Shown: positions 34,190-42,248 of the stretch, piece by piece | How the letters are laid out: every line of letters starts with the position of its first letter | Numbering within the stretch: the stretch's first letter is position 1 | Assembly: GCA_900538385.1 (NCBI GenBank) | Contig: UWSO01000015.1 | Span: 1 to 49,401 of the forward strand | Source of the DNA: an uncultured Porphyromonas sp. | Lineage (GTDB): Bacteria > Bacteroidota > Bacteroidia > Bacteroidales > Porphyromonadaceae | Reading direction: 5' to 3' | DNA length: 49,401 nt | Notes under the pieces: generated by a model | What the model was told of the DNA's origin: nothing | Databases searched by the model: none | Seen by the model: the letters and a program-made list of their open reading frames with translations, nothing else | Position numbers and translations under genes: made by a program

Positions 34190-37100
34190 TTACCGCTCGT
34201 CGCCCTTCTGGCTGGAAGAGGTAAACGAGGGTAGGGCGAAGCCTAGGGTCGCTTCATCGCTCTTTGCTTGCGTCTCCTTTTGCGGTGCACGCTTGTCTAC
34301 CTCCATGAGGAGTTCGCCCTCAGAGACACGCAGACGCACCGTGTCGCCCACATTTGCCTCACCATCGAGGATGAGATCCGTCAGCTTGTCCTCGATCCAG
34401 TGACGCAGAGCACGTCTCAGCGGTCTAGCACCGTACTCTAGGTCAAAGCCCACGTCGGCGAGCTTGTCCTTTGCCGAGGGGGTGACCACGAGGTTGTACC
34501 CCTGCTCGGAGAAACGCGCCATGATAGGACGTAGCTCCACGTCTACGATCTTGCGGATGTCCTCCTTCTCCAGGCTGGCGAAGTAGATCGTCTCATCAAG
34601 ACGGTTGAGGAACTCAGGGCTAAAGTGCTTCTTGAGCTGCTTGCTCAATAAAGCCTCCTGCTCTGTCTGGGTGAGCTGCACCTCCTGACGGAAGCCGACA
34701 CCAGCACCAAAGTCCTTGAGCTGACGCGTACCGATGTTGCTCGTTAGTATGATGACCGTATTCTTGAAGCTCACGTGCGTGCCGTCGGCAGCGGTGATAA
34801 AGCCATCGTCGAGGATCTGCAGAAGTATATTGTAAACGTCAGGGTGCGCCTTCTCTAGCTCGTCAAAGAGTACGACCGAGTAAGGCTTGCGTCTCACTTG
34901 CTCCGTGAGCTGTCCGCCCTCGTCGTAGCCGACGTAGCCAGGAGCTGCGCCCACGAGACGAGAGACGTTGAACGACTCCATATACTCACTCATATCAATA
35001 CGTATGAGTGCGTCCTCATCGTCAAAGAGTAGCTCGGCAAGCTTCTTAGCTAGATAAGTCTTACCGACACCGGTCGGACCAAGGAAGAGGAAGCTCCCGA
35101 TGGGGCGCTTGTCGCTACCCAAGCCAAGGCGGTTACGCTGTATCGCTTTGACCACCTTGTCGATCGCATCATCCTGACCGATCACTATATCCTTGAGCGT
35201 CTGGCGCATCTGGCGTAGCTTAGCGTGCTCCTCCTGACTGATGTTGGAGATAGGCACCCCGCTCATCATAGAGACCGTCTTGGCGACCGCCTCCTCATCT
35301 ACAGGTAGATAGATGGCAGCCTCCTGGGCATGAGCTTTCTCCAGCTCCTCGTCCACTTCTTTTTGGACTAAGTCCTCCTGCACTTTGAGGGTCATAGCGG
35401 TGTCGTAGTTGCTTTCACGCACTGCCTTGTCACGAGACGCACGATAGGTGCGTAGCTGCTGTCGGAGCGAAGCGACCTTGTCGCTCTCACCCACTTTGCC
35501 CTTGAGGTGCATACTCGCTCCTACCTCGTCTAGGACGTCAATAGCCTTGTCGGGGAAGTAGCGGTCGTAGATATATCTATTGGTCAGACGCACCATAGCG
35601 ACCAAAGCTTCGTCGCTGTAGCGTACATGGTGAAACTCTTCATATCGTCCTCGCAACTGGCGCAAGATCTCCAGAGTCTCTTCGGGCGTGTTTGGCTCGA
35701 TCATCACCTTCTGGAAGCGACGCGCCAAGGCACCATTCTTCTCAATGGTCTTGCGATACTCATCTAGTGTGGTGGCGCCGATCACCTGTATCGTACCACG
35801 TGCCAGAGCCGGCTTGAGCATATTTGAGGCATCCATACTGCCCTCTGTCGAGCCCGCGCCCATCAGCGTGTGGATCTCGTCAAAGAGTAGGATCGTATTG
35901 CCTAGCATCTCAGCCTCCTTGAGTAGCGCCTTAAATCGCTCCTCAAAGTCTCCTCTGTAACGTGTTCCAGCTAGCATCTGTGCCAGGTCTACGCTGTAAA
36001 GCACCTTACCTCGAAGCTTGTAACTCACCTCATCGCGAGCTAAGAGTTGTGCCAAGCCCTCGGCGACGGCTGTCTTACCGACACCCGCCTCGCCGATCAG
36101 CACGGGATTATTCTTCTGTCGGCGACAGAGTATATGTGTGATACGCTCTAGTTCCTTAGCACGACCAATCATCGGGTCTAGCTTGTCGTTCTTAGCGAGC
36201 TGGTTAAGGTTGGTCGCAAAGGCATCTAGCGCAGGTGTCTTAGAGCGCTTGCTAGACTTAGAGGCTTTCTCCTCCTTGTCGCCCTCATCATCGGCGTTTA
36301 GGTCGAAGGGGTTGCTTTCTGAGTTTTGCGTCACCTTGCGCTGCTCGTGACGTATGATTGCCTTGATATGCTCTTGTATCTCTTCGGGTAGCTCCTCTAG
36401 CGGCACAGCGCGCATAGAGTTTTTGTCCGTCTCTCCGTCGGGATTGTTCTGAGAGACGAAGACCTCCACCTGCTTTACAATAGTGTTAGGATCCATGTCG
36501 CTAGCAGGCTTCTTCGTCTGAGGAGCGTCTGAACCGGCTATGGCTGAGTAAAGCCTCTCAAAGGGAGCCTCCCATGCGGCGACATCGAGCTCATCTCGCA
36601 TCTCCTCTGTCAACGCGTCAGGCATACCCGCCATAGCGGTGGAGAGGATCGTCTGAAGCATCTGCTCCTCCGCTTCGACACTGGCTATCGCCTGCACCTC
36701 GACAGAGGTCGCTTTAGTGCTATGCTCTAGGCTGTTCTGTACGTAGCTAGCTAGGATATCCTCCTTAGCAGGACGAGAGGTGATGAATGGCCATGGGTAG
36801 ATGTCCGGCCGCCCCTCGTGTAGCATATAAGCGACAATACGCGGTGCGTCAATTATGGGGAAGTCATCATGATTGGGGAAGATCTCCCACGCTCCCTCCA
36901 GAATGGCCTTGACCTGATCGTGGTAGTAGCGTACGAGCTCCGCACTAGGCATCGTATACTGACTCTGCTCGATGGTGTCATGGATCTGCTTGTAGTACCC
37001 ATTCTTCGCAGGCTCCTCAAAGAGCGTATATTGTAGTTGAGTGAGCGGTATATTTAGAGTACGCAAGATGAAGACACTAGGGAAGGTGTCTTTACTGCGA

Positions 37101-37222
37101 GCTAAGTCGATAAAGAGTGATCTAGAGATGTCTAGTTGCTTCCCCGAGCGTAGTCCGATAGCGCAAGCTCTAGAAAAGGCTCTGACCACTAGGTCACTTA
37201 TTTGATATGGCGTGAAATTCAT
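34190..37222 (-). CDS. clpC: ClpC-type AAA+ ATPase with long N-terminal extension
   Basis: Hsp100 unfoldase with two AAA+ modules, 1010 residues from the ATG at 37222 (MNFTPYQISDLVVRAF); an upstream in-frame Met at 37315 would lie close to the promoter and adds no conserved sequence. A degenerate Clp N-domain-like helical region covers about 1-75. About 250 residues of poorly conserved, acidic and Lys/Ser-rich sequence follow, so AAA1 starts near 332, compared with about 170-180 in ordinary ClpC. Walker A1 GEAGVGKT is at 377-384. A UVR-like coiled-coil segment follows (LRQQLRTYRASRDKAVRESNYD...LKVQEDLVQKE). AAA2 has GPTGVGKTYLAKKL and LFDELEKAHPDV, then the D2-small domain. It probably works with ClpP, but the tripeptide ClpP-binding loop was not verified. 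Confidence 0.9.
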   Translation of the reverse strand: MNFTPYQISDLVVRAFSRACAIGLRSGKQLDISRSLFIDLARSKDTFPSVFILRTLNIPLTQLQYTLFEEPAKNGYYKQIHDTIEQSQYTMPSAELVRYYHDQVKAILEGAWEIFPNHDDFPIIDAPRIVAYMLHEGRPDIYPWPFITSRPAKEDILASYVQNSLEHSTKATSVEVQAIASVEAEEQMLQTILSTAMAGMPDALTEEMRDELDVAAWEAPFERLYSAIAGSDAPQTKKPASDMDPNTIVKQVEVFVSQNNPDGETDKNSMRAVPLEELPEEIQEHIKAIIRHEQRKVTQNSESNPFDLNADDEGDKEEKASKSSKRSKTPALDAFATNLNQLAKNDKLDPMIGRAKELERITHILCRRQKNNPVLIGEAGVGKTAVAEGLAQLLARDEVSYKLRGKVLYSVDLAQMLAGTRYRGDFEERFKALLKEAEMLGNTILLFDEIHTLMGAGSTEGSMDASNMLKPALARGTIQVIGATTLDEYRKTIEKNGALARRFQKVMIEPNTPEETLEILRQLRGRYEEFHHVRYSDEALVAMVRLTNRYIYDRYFPDKAIDVLDEVGASMHLKGKVGESDKVASLRQQLRTYRASRDKAVRESNYDTAMTLKVQEDLVQKEVDEELEKAHAQEAAIYLPVDEEAVAKTVSMMSGVPISNISQEEHAKLRQMRQTLKDIVIGQDDAIDKVVKAIQRNRLGLGSDKRPIGSFLFLGPTGVGKTYLAKKLAELLFDDEDALIRIDMSEYMESFNVSRLVGAAPGYVGYDEGGQLTEQVRRKPYSVVLFDELEKAHPDVYNILLQILDDGFITAADGTHVSFKNTVIILTSNIGTRQLKDFGAGVGFRQEVQLTQTEQEALLSKQLKKHFSPEFLNRLDETIYFASLEKEDIRKIVDVELRPIMARFSEQGYNLVVTPSAKDKLADVGFDLEYGARPLRRALRHWIEDKLTDLILDGEANVGDTVRLRVSEGELLMEVDKRAPQKETQAKSDEATLGFALPSFTSSSQKGDER

Positions 37223-37348
37223 GCGTTTGTAGTTATCTCTTGAGAGTGAATTATGTAGTGCCTCGTACCGTTTAGACGGCTCCAGCACTGGGCGATATAT
37301 GCGGGTGCAAAGCATAGCTAGGTACCCTCGTGCAATAGTCTCGCTGTG

Positions 37349-37378
37349 TAAAGGTACTCAAAAACTGTACCACGACAA
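37349..37378 (-). promoter_or_regulatory. Candidate promoter of the clpC-htpG-tricorn unit: TTG-N19-TACCTTTA
   Basis: On the minus strand TTG (37378-37376) is followed after exactly 19 bp by TACCTTTA (37356-37349), one mismatch from TAnnTTTG. It lies about 127 bp before the clpC start at 37222. The rest of the 37223-37488 gap shows no other feature. Confidence 0.5.
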
Positions 37379-37488
37379 GGGCTGCGACTATCATCAGCCG
37401 TATCCACGCCCTAGATAGACGAAATAGACAGACGAGATGGAGGCTAGGACAAATTGACCCAACGATGTATGCTGAGATAGGGTAGGGC

Positions 37489-37548
37489 AAAAAAGAGAGA
37501 GACCTACTGAAGCCTCATCTACATAAGGTCATCCAATAGGTCTCTCTC
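37489..37548 (-). terminator. Terminator of the tRNA operon
   Basis: GAGAGAGACCTA (37495-37506) and TAGGTCTCTCTC (37537-37548) are perfect 12-bp inverted repeats with a 30-base loop. On the minus strand the stem runs directly into six T residues (37489-37494). It lies 5 bp after the tRNA-Leu(GAG) gene. Confidence 0.8.
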
Positions 37549-37552
37549 GTAG

Positions 37553-37636
37553 TACGCAGGATGAGAGTCGAACTCACACACCATTGCTGGCACTACCCCC
37601 TCAAAGTAGCGTGTCTACCAATTCCACCACCTGCGC
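37553..37636 (-). tRNA. tRNA-Leu (anticodon GAG)
   Basis: 84 nt. The acceptor arm GCGCAGG pairs with CCTGCGT (first pair G-U), discriminator A. The anticodon loop TTGAGGG is closed by CTACT/GGTAG, giving GAG, which reads CUC/CUU. A long class II variable arm (TGCCAGCAATGGTGT region) and a T-loop GTTCGACTC are present. CCA is not encoded. It is last of three minus-strand tRNAs. Confidence 0.95.
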
Positions 37637-37690
37637 ATACAATATTATATAGTCTCCTACAGCAACTACTACGCCTAAAGTAATCTTAGG

Positions 37691-37774
37691 TGCCCAAGAC
37701 AGGAATCGAACCTGCACAAACTTGCGTTTACTAGTACCTGAAACTAGCGCGTCTACCAGTTCCGCCACTTGGGC
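37691..37774 (-). tRNA. tRNA-Leu (anticodon CAG)
   Basis: 84 nt. The acceptor arm GCCCAAG pairs perfectly with CTTGGGC, discriminator A, CCA not encoded. The anticodon loop TTCAGGT is closed by CTAGT/ACTAG, giving CAG, which reads CUG. The class II variable arm includes TAAACGCAAGTTTG, and the T-loop is GTTCGATTC. It lies 54 bp upstream of the GAG gene in the same direction. Confidence 0.95.
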
Positions 37775-37950
37775 TTGTAGCAGTGACTACCTGTGTACAT
37801 ATAACAAACTCTCCATAGTAGTCATGGGGAGTCTAAAAAAAGTGCTGTAATCAGGAGATCGCTACCTCCTTAAGACCAATAATCCTCTTACTCCGTCACG
37901 CTTGCTGACCATCTTGTCAAGAAGCGATGACCTCGTATGAGGAATCAGAG

Positions 37951-38024
37951 CGGTGCGGACGGGACTCGAACCCGTGACCCCCTGCGTGACAGGCAGGTAT
38001 TCTAACCAGCTGAACTACCGCACC
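37951..38024 (-). tRNA. tRNA-Asp (anticodon GTC)
   Basis: 74 nt. The acceptor arm GGTGCGG pairs with CCGCACC, discriminator G (an Asp identity element), CCA not encoded. The anticodon loop CTGTCAC is closed by CCTGC/GCAGG, giving GTC. D-arm GTTCAGCTGGTTAGAA and T-loop GTTCGAGTC are normal. It is first of the three tRNAs and has its own promoter at 38042-38070; the 176-bp gap to the next tRNA shows nothing clear. Confidence 0.97.
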
Positions 38025-38179
38025 TCGGTTGTTTTGCTCTGCAAAGGTACAAAAAATATCAACACTGCAATAGCTGAGATGATTTTTCTTTCGCGAAGCT
38101 CCGAATGAAACCCTTCAGATAGGCTCACTAGCCTATGTCTCGAAGGCGAGAGCAACGCTCCTCTGCTCCTTAGCGGTGA
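38024..38179 (-). ncRNA. Candidate structured small RNA or tRNA-operon leader
   Basis: A second, better promoter (TTG-N19-TACCTTTG, 38180-38209, minus strand) starts a transcript about 130-150 bp upstream of tRNA-Asp. The region between contains a stable hairpin around ATAGGCT-CACT-AGCCTAT (about 38113-38147, extended by CCTTC/GAAGG), a small GAGC/GCTC hairpin, and the palindrome TTCGCGAA. The short ORF covering it lacks coding character. It could be an independent small RNA or an extended pre-tRNA leader; its 3' end is not defined. Confidence 0.35.
38042..38070 (-). promoter_or_regulatory. tRNA operon promoter: TTG-N18-TACCTTTG
   Basis: Minus-strand TTG (38070-38068), an 18-bp spacer, then TACCTTTG (38049-38042). 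The box is 18 bp before the tRNA-Asp 5' end, the expected distance for a tRNA leader start. Confidence 0.6.
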
Positions 38180-38209
38180 CAAAGGTACGACAATTTTCGA
38201 AACTAACAA
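38180..38209 (-). promoter_or_regulatory. Upstream promoter TTG-N19-TACCTTTG with no gene directly downstream
   Basis: Minus strand: TTG at 38209-38207, 19 bp, then TACCTTTG at 38187-38180. This is one of the best consensus matches in the window, yet no protein gene follows before tRNA-Asp at 38024. Confidence 0.6.
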
Positions 38210-38410
38210 CTGTTTTCTCGTCAATTTATTCTTCGCGGGGGCTGATTGCTAGTCGTGCATAGTTCTGACATGTGACTTAGATGTCTGTTAGATAGTGCTT
38301 TGTGCTAGGCTTCATTTGAAGAGAAAAATCTTTATTCCGGAGATAGGATTGTTTGATCAGCACTGTTCTCTTATCCCCCTAGGAGGAAATCACAAACTCT
38401 CACGTGGATG

Positions 38411-38560
38411 TTTTGAAATCTCCACGGAGGTAAGAAATAATACTTCGGAAGAATCAAACGAAACTTCGGAAGAATCAAATGATAAGTCCGAAGAATTTCT
38501 TGTTACCTCCGTGGAAAATGATAAATAGCTCCGGAGGAATTTTGCAAACCTTCCGTGGAG
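38411..38560. repeat. MITE-related palindrome array within a 13-bp inverted repeat, upstream of pyrG
   Basis: Three units ACTTCGGAAGAATC (starting 38442, 38463) and AAGTCCGAAGAAT (38484) are spaced exactly 21 bp and nearly match 19396-19450 of MITE copy 2. They are bracketed by the exact inverted repeats TCCACGGAGGTAA (38421-38433) and TTACCTCCGTGGA (38503-38515). Further palindromes follow (AGCTCCGGAGGAATT, CCTTCCGTGGAGATG). No CAGGG terminal repeats were found here, so this is not a simple third MITE copy. A 77-codon ORF crosses the array but reads as low-complexity TSEESNE repeats and is probably not a gene. Confidence 0.75.
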
Positions 38561-38628
38561 ATGTCATCGTCAGGTGAGGGCGCGTAAATTTATATAGAAA
38601 TGGTGAGCCCGTAGTGGTCACTATTTAG

Positions 38629-38669
38629 TACCTTTGCAAAGACTTCAGTTTAATGGGGTATGATACCCC
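38629..38669 (+). promoter_or_regulatory. pyrG -7 box TACCTTTG and leader hairpin
   Basis: TACCTTTG (38629-38636) lies 53 bp before the pyrG start. The -33 box is unclear. The leader contains GGGGTAT-G-ATACCCC (38655-38669), a compact palindrome ending 19 bp before the ATG. A regulatory role is possible but no T-tract follows. Confidence 0.45.
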
Positions 38670-38688
38670 TATATTATATAGCACAGTT

Positions 38689-40290
38689 ATGACCGATACA
38701 CGATACATCTTTGTGACAGGAGGCGTGGTCTCCTCGCTTGGTAAGGGTATTGTAGCCGCCAGCCTTGGCAAATTGCTTCAAGCTCGTGGGTACAAGGTTA
38801 CGATACAGAAGTTTGACCCGTATATAAACATCGACCCGGGCACGCTCAATCCTTACGAGCATGGCGAGTGCTATGTGACGGAAGATGGCCATGAGGCGGA
38901 TCTGGACTTGGGTCACTATGAGCGCTTCCTCAATATCCGCACCTCTCGAGAGAACAACATCACCACGGGACGTATCTATCAGAGTGTGATCAATAAGGAG
39001 CGCCACGGCGACTACCTTGGTAAGACGGTTCAGGTGATCCCGCATATCACAGATGAGATCAAGCGGAGCGTACGTCGTCTAGGACTGAAGCATCACTACG
39101 ACTTTGTCATCACAGAAATAGGTGGTGTGGTCGGAGATATCGAGTCACTGCCTTTCCTAGAGAGTGTACGTCAGCTCAAGTGGGAACTCAAGAGCCATTG
39201 CGTCTGCGTCCATCTGACTTATGTACCCTTTATCGCAGCAGCCAAGGAGTACAAGACGAAGCCTACGCAGCACTCGGTCAAGCAGCTCCAAGAGGAGGGT
39301 ATACAGCCCGACATCTTGGTGCTTCGTACGGAGCATAAGCTGAGCGATGAATTGCTAGACAAGGTAGCGCTCTTCTGCAATGTATCTAAGGAGAGTGTCT
39401 TCCAGAGTATCGATATGCCGTCGATCTATGAGATACCGCTACTCCTGCAGGAGCAGGGGCTAGATCGTCAGGTGATCCAGCAGGCTGGTCTAGAGGTGGG
39501 CGAAACACCTAAAATGGAGGGGTGGCGCAACTTCGTTCACCGGATGAAGTCAGCTACCAAGGAGCTACACATCGCCCTCGTGGGCAAGTATGTAGAGCTA
39601 CAAGATGCCTACAAGTCTATCGATGAGGCGCTACTCCAGAGCTGTGTGTATCATGATCGCAAGCTCAAGCTAACCTCCATACATAGCGAGAGCATCACCA
39701 AGGACAATGTGGAGAAGCTCCTGAGTGGCTACGATGGGGTTGTGGTGGCCCCAGGCTTTGGCTCTAGAGGTGTAGAGGGTAAGTTGATCGCCCTAGAGTA
39801 TACCCGTACGCATCAGATCCCGACGCTTGGTATCTGCTTGGGTATGCAGTGCATGGCGATTGAGTTTGCTCAGAATGTGCTGGGCCTAGAGGACTGTAAC
39901 ACGACCGAGATCAAGCCGACAGCGGCCAATAAGATTATTGATCTGATGGACGAGCAGAAGGCGGTCTCAGACCTAGGCGCTTCCATGCGACTAGGTGCTT
40001 ATGAGTGCGAACTGAAAGAGGGTTCTAAGCTGGCAGAAGCTTATGGCAAGCTCTTGATCTCAGAGAGACATAGACACCGCTATGAGTTCAACAGTCAGTA
40101 CCGTACAGCCTTTGAGGAGGCTGGCTTTAAGTGCGTAGGAACCAATCCCGAGACAGGTCTCGTCGAGGCGCTCGAGCTAGAGGGACACCCTTGGTACATC
40201 GGTGTGCAGTACCACCCAGAGTACAGCAGTACGGTCTTGCAGCCTAGTCCTATCTTTATGGCCTTTATCTCAGCAATTAGTAATCGATAG
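38689..40290 (+). CDS. pyrG: CTP synthase
   Basis: Aminates UTP to CTP using glutamine and ATP. From the ATG at 38689 (MTDTRYIFVTGGVVSSLGKG) it has 533 residues; an earlier in-frame Met at 38653 lies in the leader hairpin and is rejected. The synthetase domain has the P-loop-like GGVVSSLGKGI and KFDPYINIDPGT. The C-terminal glutaminase has the nucleophile C383 in LGICLGMQ and the His/Glu pair in YHPEYSS. It opens a plus-strand group with two other pyrimidine genes (carA, carB) further along. Confidence 0.97.
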   Translation: MTDTRYIFVTGGVVSSLGKGIVAASLGKLLQARGYKVTIQKFDPYINIDPGTLNPYEHGECYVTEDGHEADLDLGHYERFLNIRTSRENNITTGRIYQSVINKERHGDYLGKTVQVIPHITDEIKRSVRRLGLKHHYDFVITEIGGVVGDIESLPFLESVRQLKWELKSHCVCVHLTYVPFIAAAKEYKTKPTQHSVKQLQEEGIQPDILVLRTEHKLSDELLDKVALFCNVSKESVFQSIDMPSIYEIPLLLQEQGLDRQVIQQAGLEVGETPKMEGWRNFVHRMKSATKELHIALVGKYVELQDAYKSIDEALLQSCVYHDRKLKLTSIHSESITKDNVEKLLSGYDGVVVAPGFGSRGVEGKLIALEYTRTHQIPTLGICLGMQCMAIEFAQNVLGLEDCNTTEIKPTAANKIIDLMDEQKAVSDLGASMRLGAYECELKEGSKLAEAYGKLLISERHRHRYEFNSQYRTAFEEAGFKCVGTNPETGLVEALELEGHPWYIGVQYHPEYSSTVLQPSPIFMAFISAISNR

Positions 40291-40342
40291 AGGCGCACAT
40301 CTCGAGCAGTTTCTTTTATACACGACATACTCTATACTTTAG

Positions 40343-42223
40343 ATGAATAAATCAAACCTCATAGGTATCGTTCTGATCGGCGTGGTCATCGTCGTCTACT
40401 CAGTCTTCCTACTCCCTAAGCAGACGCCTGCATCTACTCCTACACCGGCAACTGATACCACTCAGGTCGAGACAAATACAGCTGTAGCCTCTGCAGAGGA
40501 GAGCCAAACGACTACAAATCTAGCAAAGCCTGCCCCCATCGACTCGCTCTACGCTTTTAGTCAGCTGATGAGCCAGCCAGCTAAGGAGTACACGCTACAA
40601 AACGAAAAGCTGTGCGTCACCTTCTCTACTCAGGGTGCTATGCCTATCTCCGCAGAGCTGGCAGACTATCAGAGCTACGATAGCACACAGGTGAGACTCT
40701 TTGCTCCTGGTGACTTTATGCTCAACCTGCCTATACGGACGAACCAAAATCAGCTCCTAGACACGAAAGATCTGATCTGGCAGGCCAGTCAGCCCAACGA
40801 CTCAACGCTCTTGATGACGCTGCCGATAGACTCGTCGAGCTATCTGCGCATCATCTACACGATGCCTTACGAGGGCTATATGCTTGGCATGGCTATCGAG
40901 GGGCAGGGGCTGGGCTCGCTACTGCAGAGCAACAATGCGATACAAGACCTAGAGATGAGTCTGCGCATACCGCGACAGGAGCGCTCCTGGAAGTTCGAAA
41001 ATCAGTACTCCACCATATATTACAAGTATCCTGCAGACGATGTAGAGAAGCTGAAGGAGACCAAAAATGAGCAGGAGAAGGATGTCCGTGAGAAGATCCA
41101 GTGGGTGGCGATGAAGGATAAGTTCTTTAGCACCGTGCTCATAGGTCTTGGAGATACCCGCCTAGAGGGGAATAGGATGTCCTTTAAGACAGAGCCTAAG
41201 GAGACGGATTATATCAAGGCTTGTAACTATCACGGATCCTTTGCAATGGACATACGTGATGGGCGCAAGGCGGACTTTGCACTCTTCATGGGGCCTTTAG
41301 ACTACAACATGCTCAAGGCGATGGACGCTGGCGTGGACAAGGCGCAGCGACTAGACCTCAAGCGGATGATCTATGTGGGTGGCTCGCTCTTTAGATGGAT
41401 CAATGTCACCCTGATTCGTCCGCTGATAGACTTCCTCCAGAGCTTTATCTCCAACTGGGGTATTATCATCCTCTTGCTGACACTCATTATCAAGCTCTTT
41501 CTCTCGCCACTTACCTTCAAGAGCTATATGTCGCAAGCTAAGATGCGTGTCTTGAAGCCACAAGTGGAAGCAATCAATGCTAAGTATGCGGGCGATGATC
41601 AGCAGATGATGATGAAGCGGAGTCAAGCAACGATGCAGCTCTACCGCAATGCGGGGGCTAGCCCAATGAGTGGCTGCTTGCCGATGTTGCTGCAGATGCC
41701 TTTCTTGATAGCGCTCTACATGTTCTTCCCGACGGCTATAGACCTACGTGGGGAGAGCTTCCTCTGGGTCAAGGACCTCTCTACCTATGACCCGATCATC
41801 TCGTGGAGCACGGACATACCCTTCATCACGGGGCTACTGGGTGGTAACCATATCAGTCTCTTCTGCTTGCTATGGGCTGTCACCAACATCATTTACTCCC
41901 GCTATACGATGAGCATGTCCGCAGGTGCGGACAACTCGCAGATGAAGATGATGCGCTTTATGCCTTACATCATGACGATCATGTTCTTCATCTTCTTCAA
42001 TAGCAATGCCGCTGGTCTGACCTACTACTACTTTATCTCTACGCTGATCACGATCCTGCAGTTTGTTGCTAGTCGACTACTGATCAATGAGGATAAGGTG
42101 CTGGCACGTCTCGAGGAGAACCAGAAGAAGCCCAAGAAGAAGAAAGGCTTTATGGCGCGCCTCGAGCAGATGCAGAAGGAGCAAGAGAAGCTCATGCGTG
42201 AGCAAAACAAGAAGCGTCGCTAA
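40343..42223 (+). CDS. yidC: Membrane protein insertase YidC
   Basis: Inserts proteins into the inner membrane with or without SecYEG. The 626 residues contain TM1 (LIGIVLIGVVIVVYSVFLL, 5-23), a large periplasmic beta-domain (about 70-350), then the conserved five-helix core from about 350. The core includes GIIILLLTLIIKLFLSPLTFKSYMSQAKM with the insertion-groove region, SGCLPMLLQMPFLIALYMFFP, and two further helices. The tail (about 585-626) is very basic, with runs of Lys/Arg, fitting ribosome contact. It lies 52 bp after pyrG and 25 bp before the PurF-like gene. Confidence 0.97.
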   Translation: MNKSNLIGIVLIGVVIVVYSVFLLPKQTPASTPTPATDTTQVETNTAVASAEESQTTTNLAKPAPIDSLYAFSQLMSQPAKEYTLQNEKLCVTFSTQGAMPISAELADYQSYDSTQVRLFAPGDFMLNLPIRTNQNQLLDTKDLIWQASQPNDSTLLMTLPIDSSSYLRIIYTMPYEGYMLGMAIEGQGLGSLLQSNNAIQDLEMSLRIPRQERSWKFENQYSTIYYKYPADDVEKLKETKNEQEKDVREKIQWVAMKDKFFSTVLIGLGDTRLEGNRMSFKTEPKETDYIKACNYHGSFAMDIRDGRKADFALFMGPLDYNMLKAMDAGVDKAQRLDLKRMIYVGGSLFRWINVTLIRPLIDFLQSFISNWGIIILLLTLIIKLFLSPLTFKSYMSQAKMRVLKPQVEAINAKYAGDDQQMMMKRSQATMQLYRNAGASPMSGCLPMLLQMPFLIALYMFFPTAIDLRGESFLWVKDLSTYDPIISWSTDIPFITGLLGGNHISLFCLLWAVTNIIYSRYTMSMSAGADNSQMKMMRFMPYIMTIMFFIFFNSNAAGLTYYYFISTLITILQFVASRLLINEDKVLARLEENQKKPKKKKGFMARLEQMQKEQEKLMREQNKKRR

Positions 42224-42248
42224 CTAAGATATAACCCTCGGCGGATCT

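Noticed and set aside
38015..38224. 69-codon ORF on the minus strand overlapping tRNA-Asp
   Set aside because: It overlaps the tRNA and its promoter; structured RNA is the better explanation.
38295..38528. 77-codon ORF with TSEESNE repeats upstream of pyrG
   Set aside because: The repeats arise from the 21-bp DNA array; a multiple of three keeps the frame open by chance. No promoter or homologous ORF supports it.
38226..38580. Third full MITE copy upstream of pyrG
   Set aside because: The internal array matches, but GGGGGCTGATTGC on the left and ATCGTCAGGTGAG on the right are poor matches to the terminal repeats and no flanking duplication was found.
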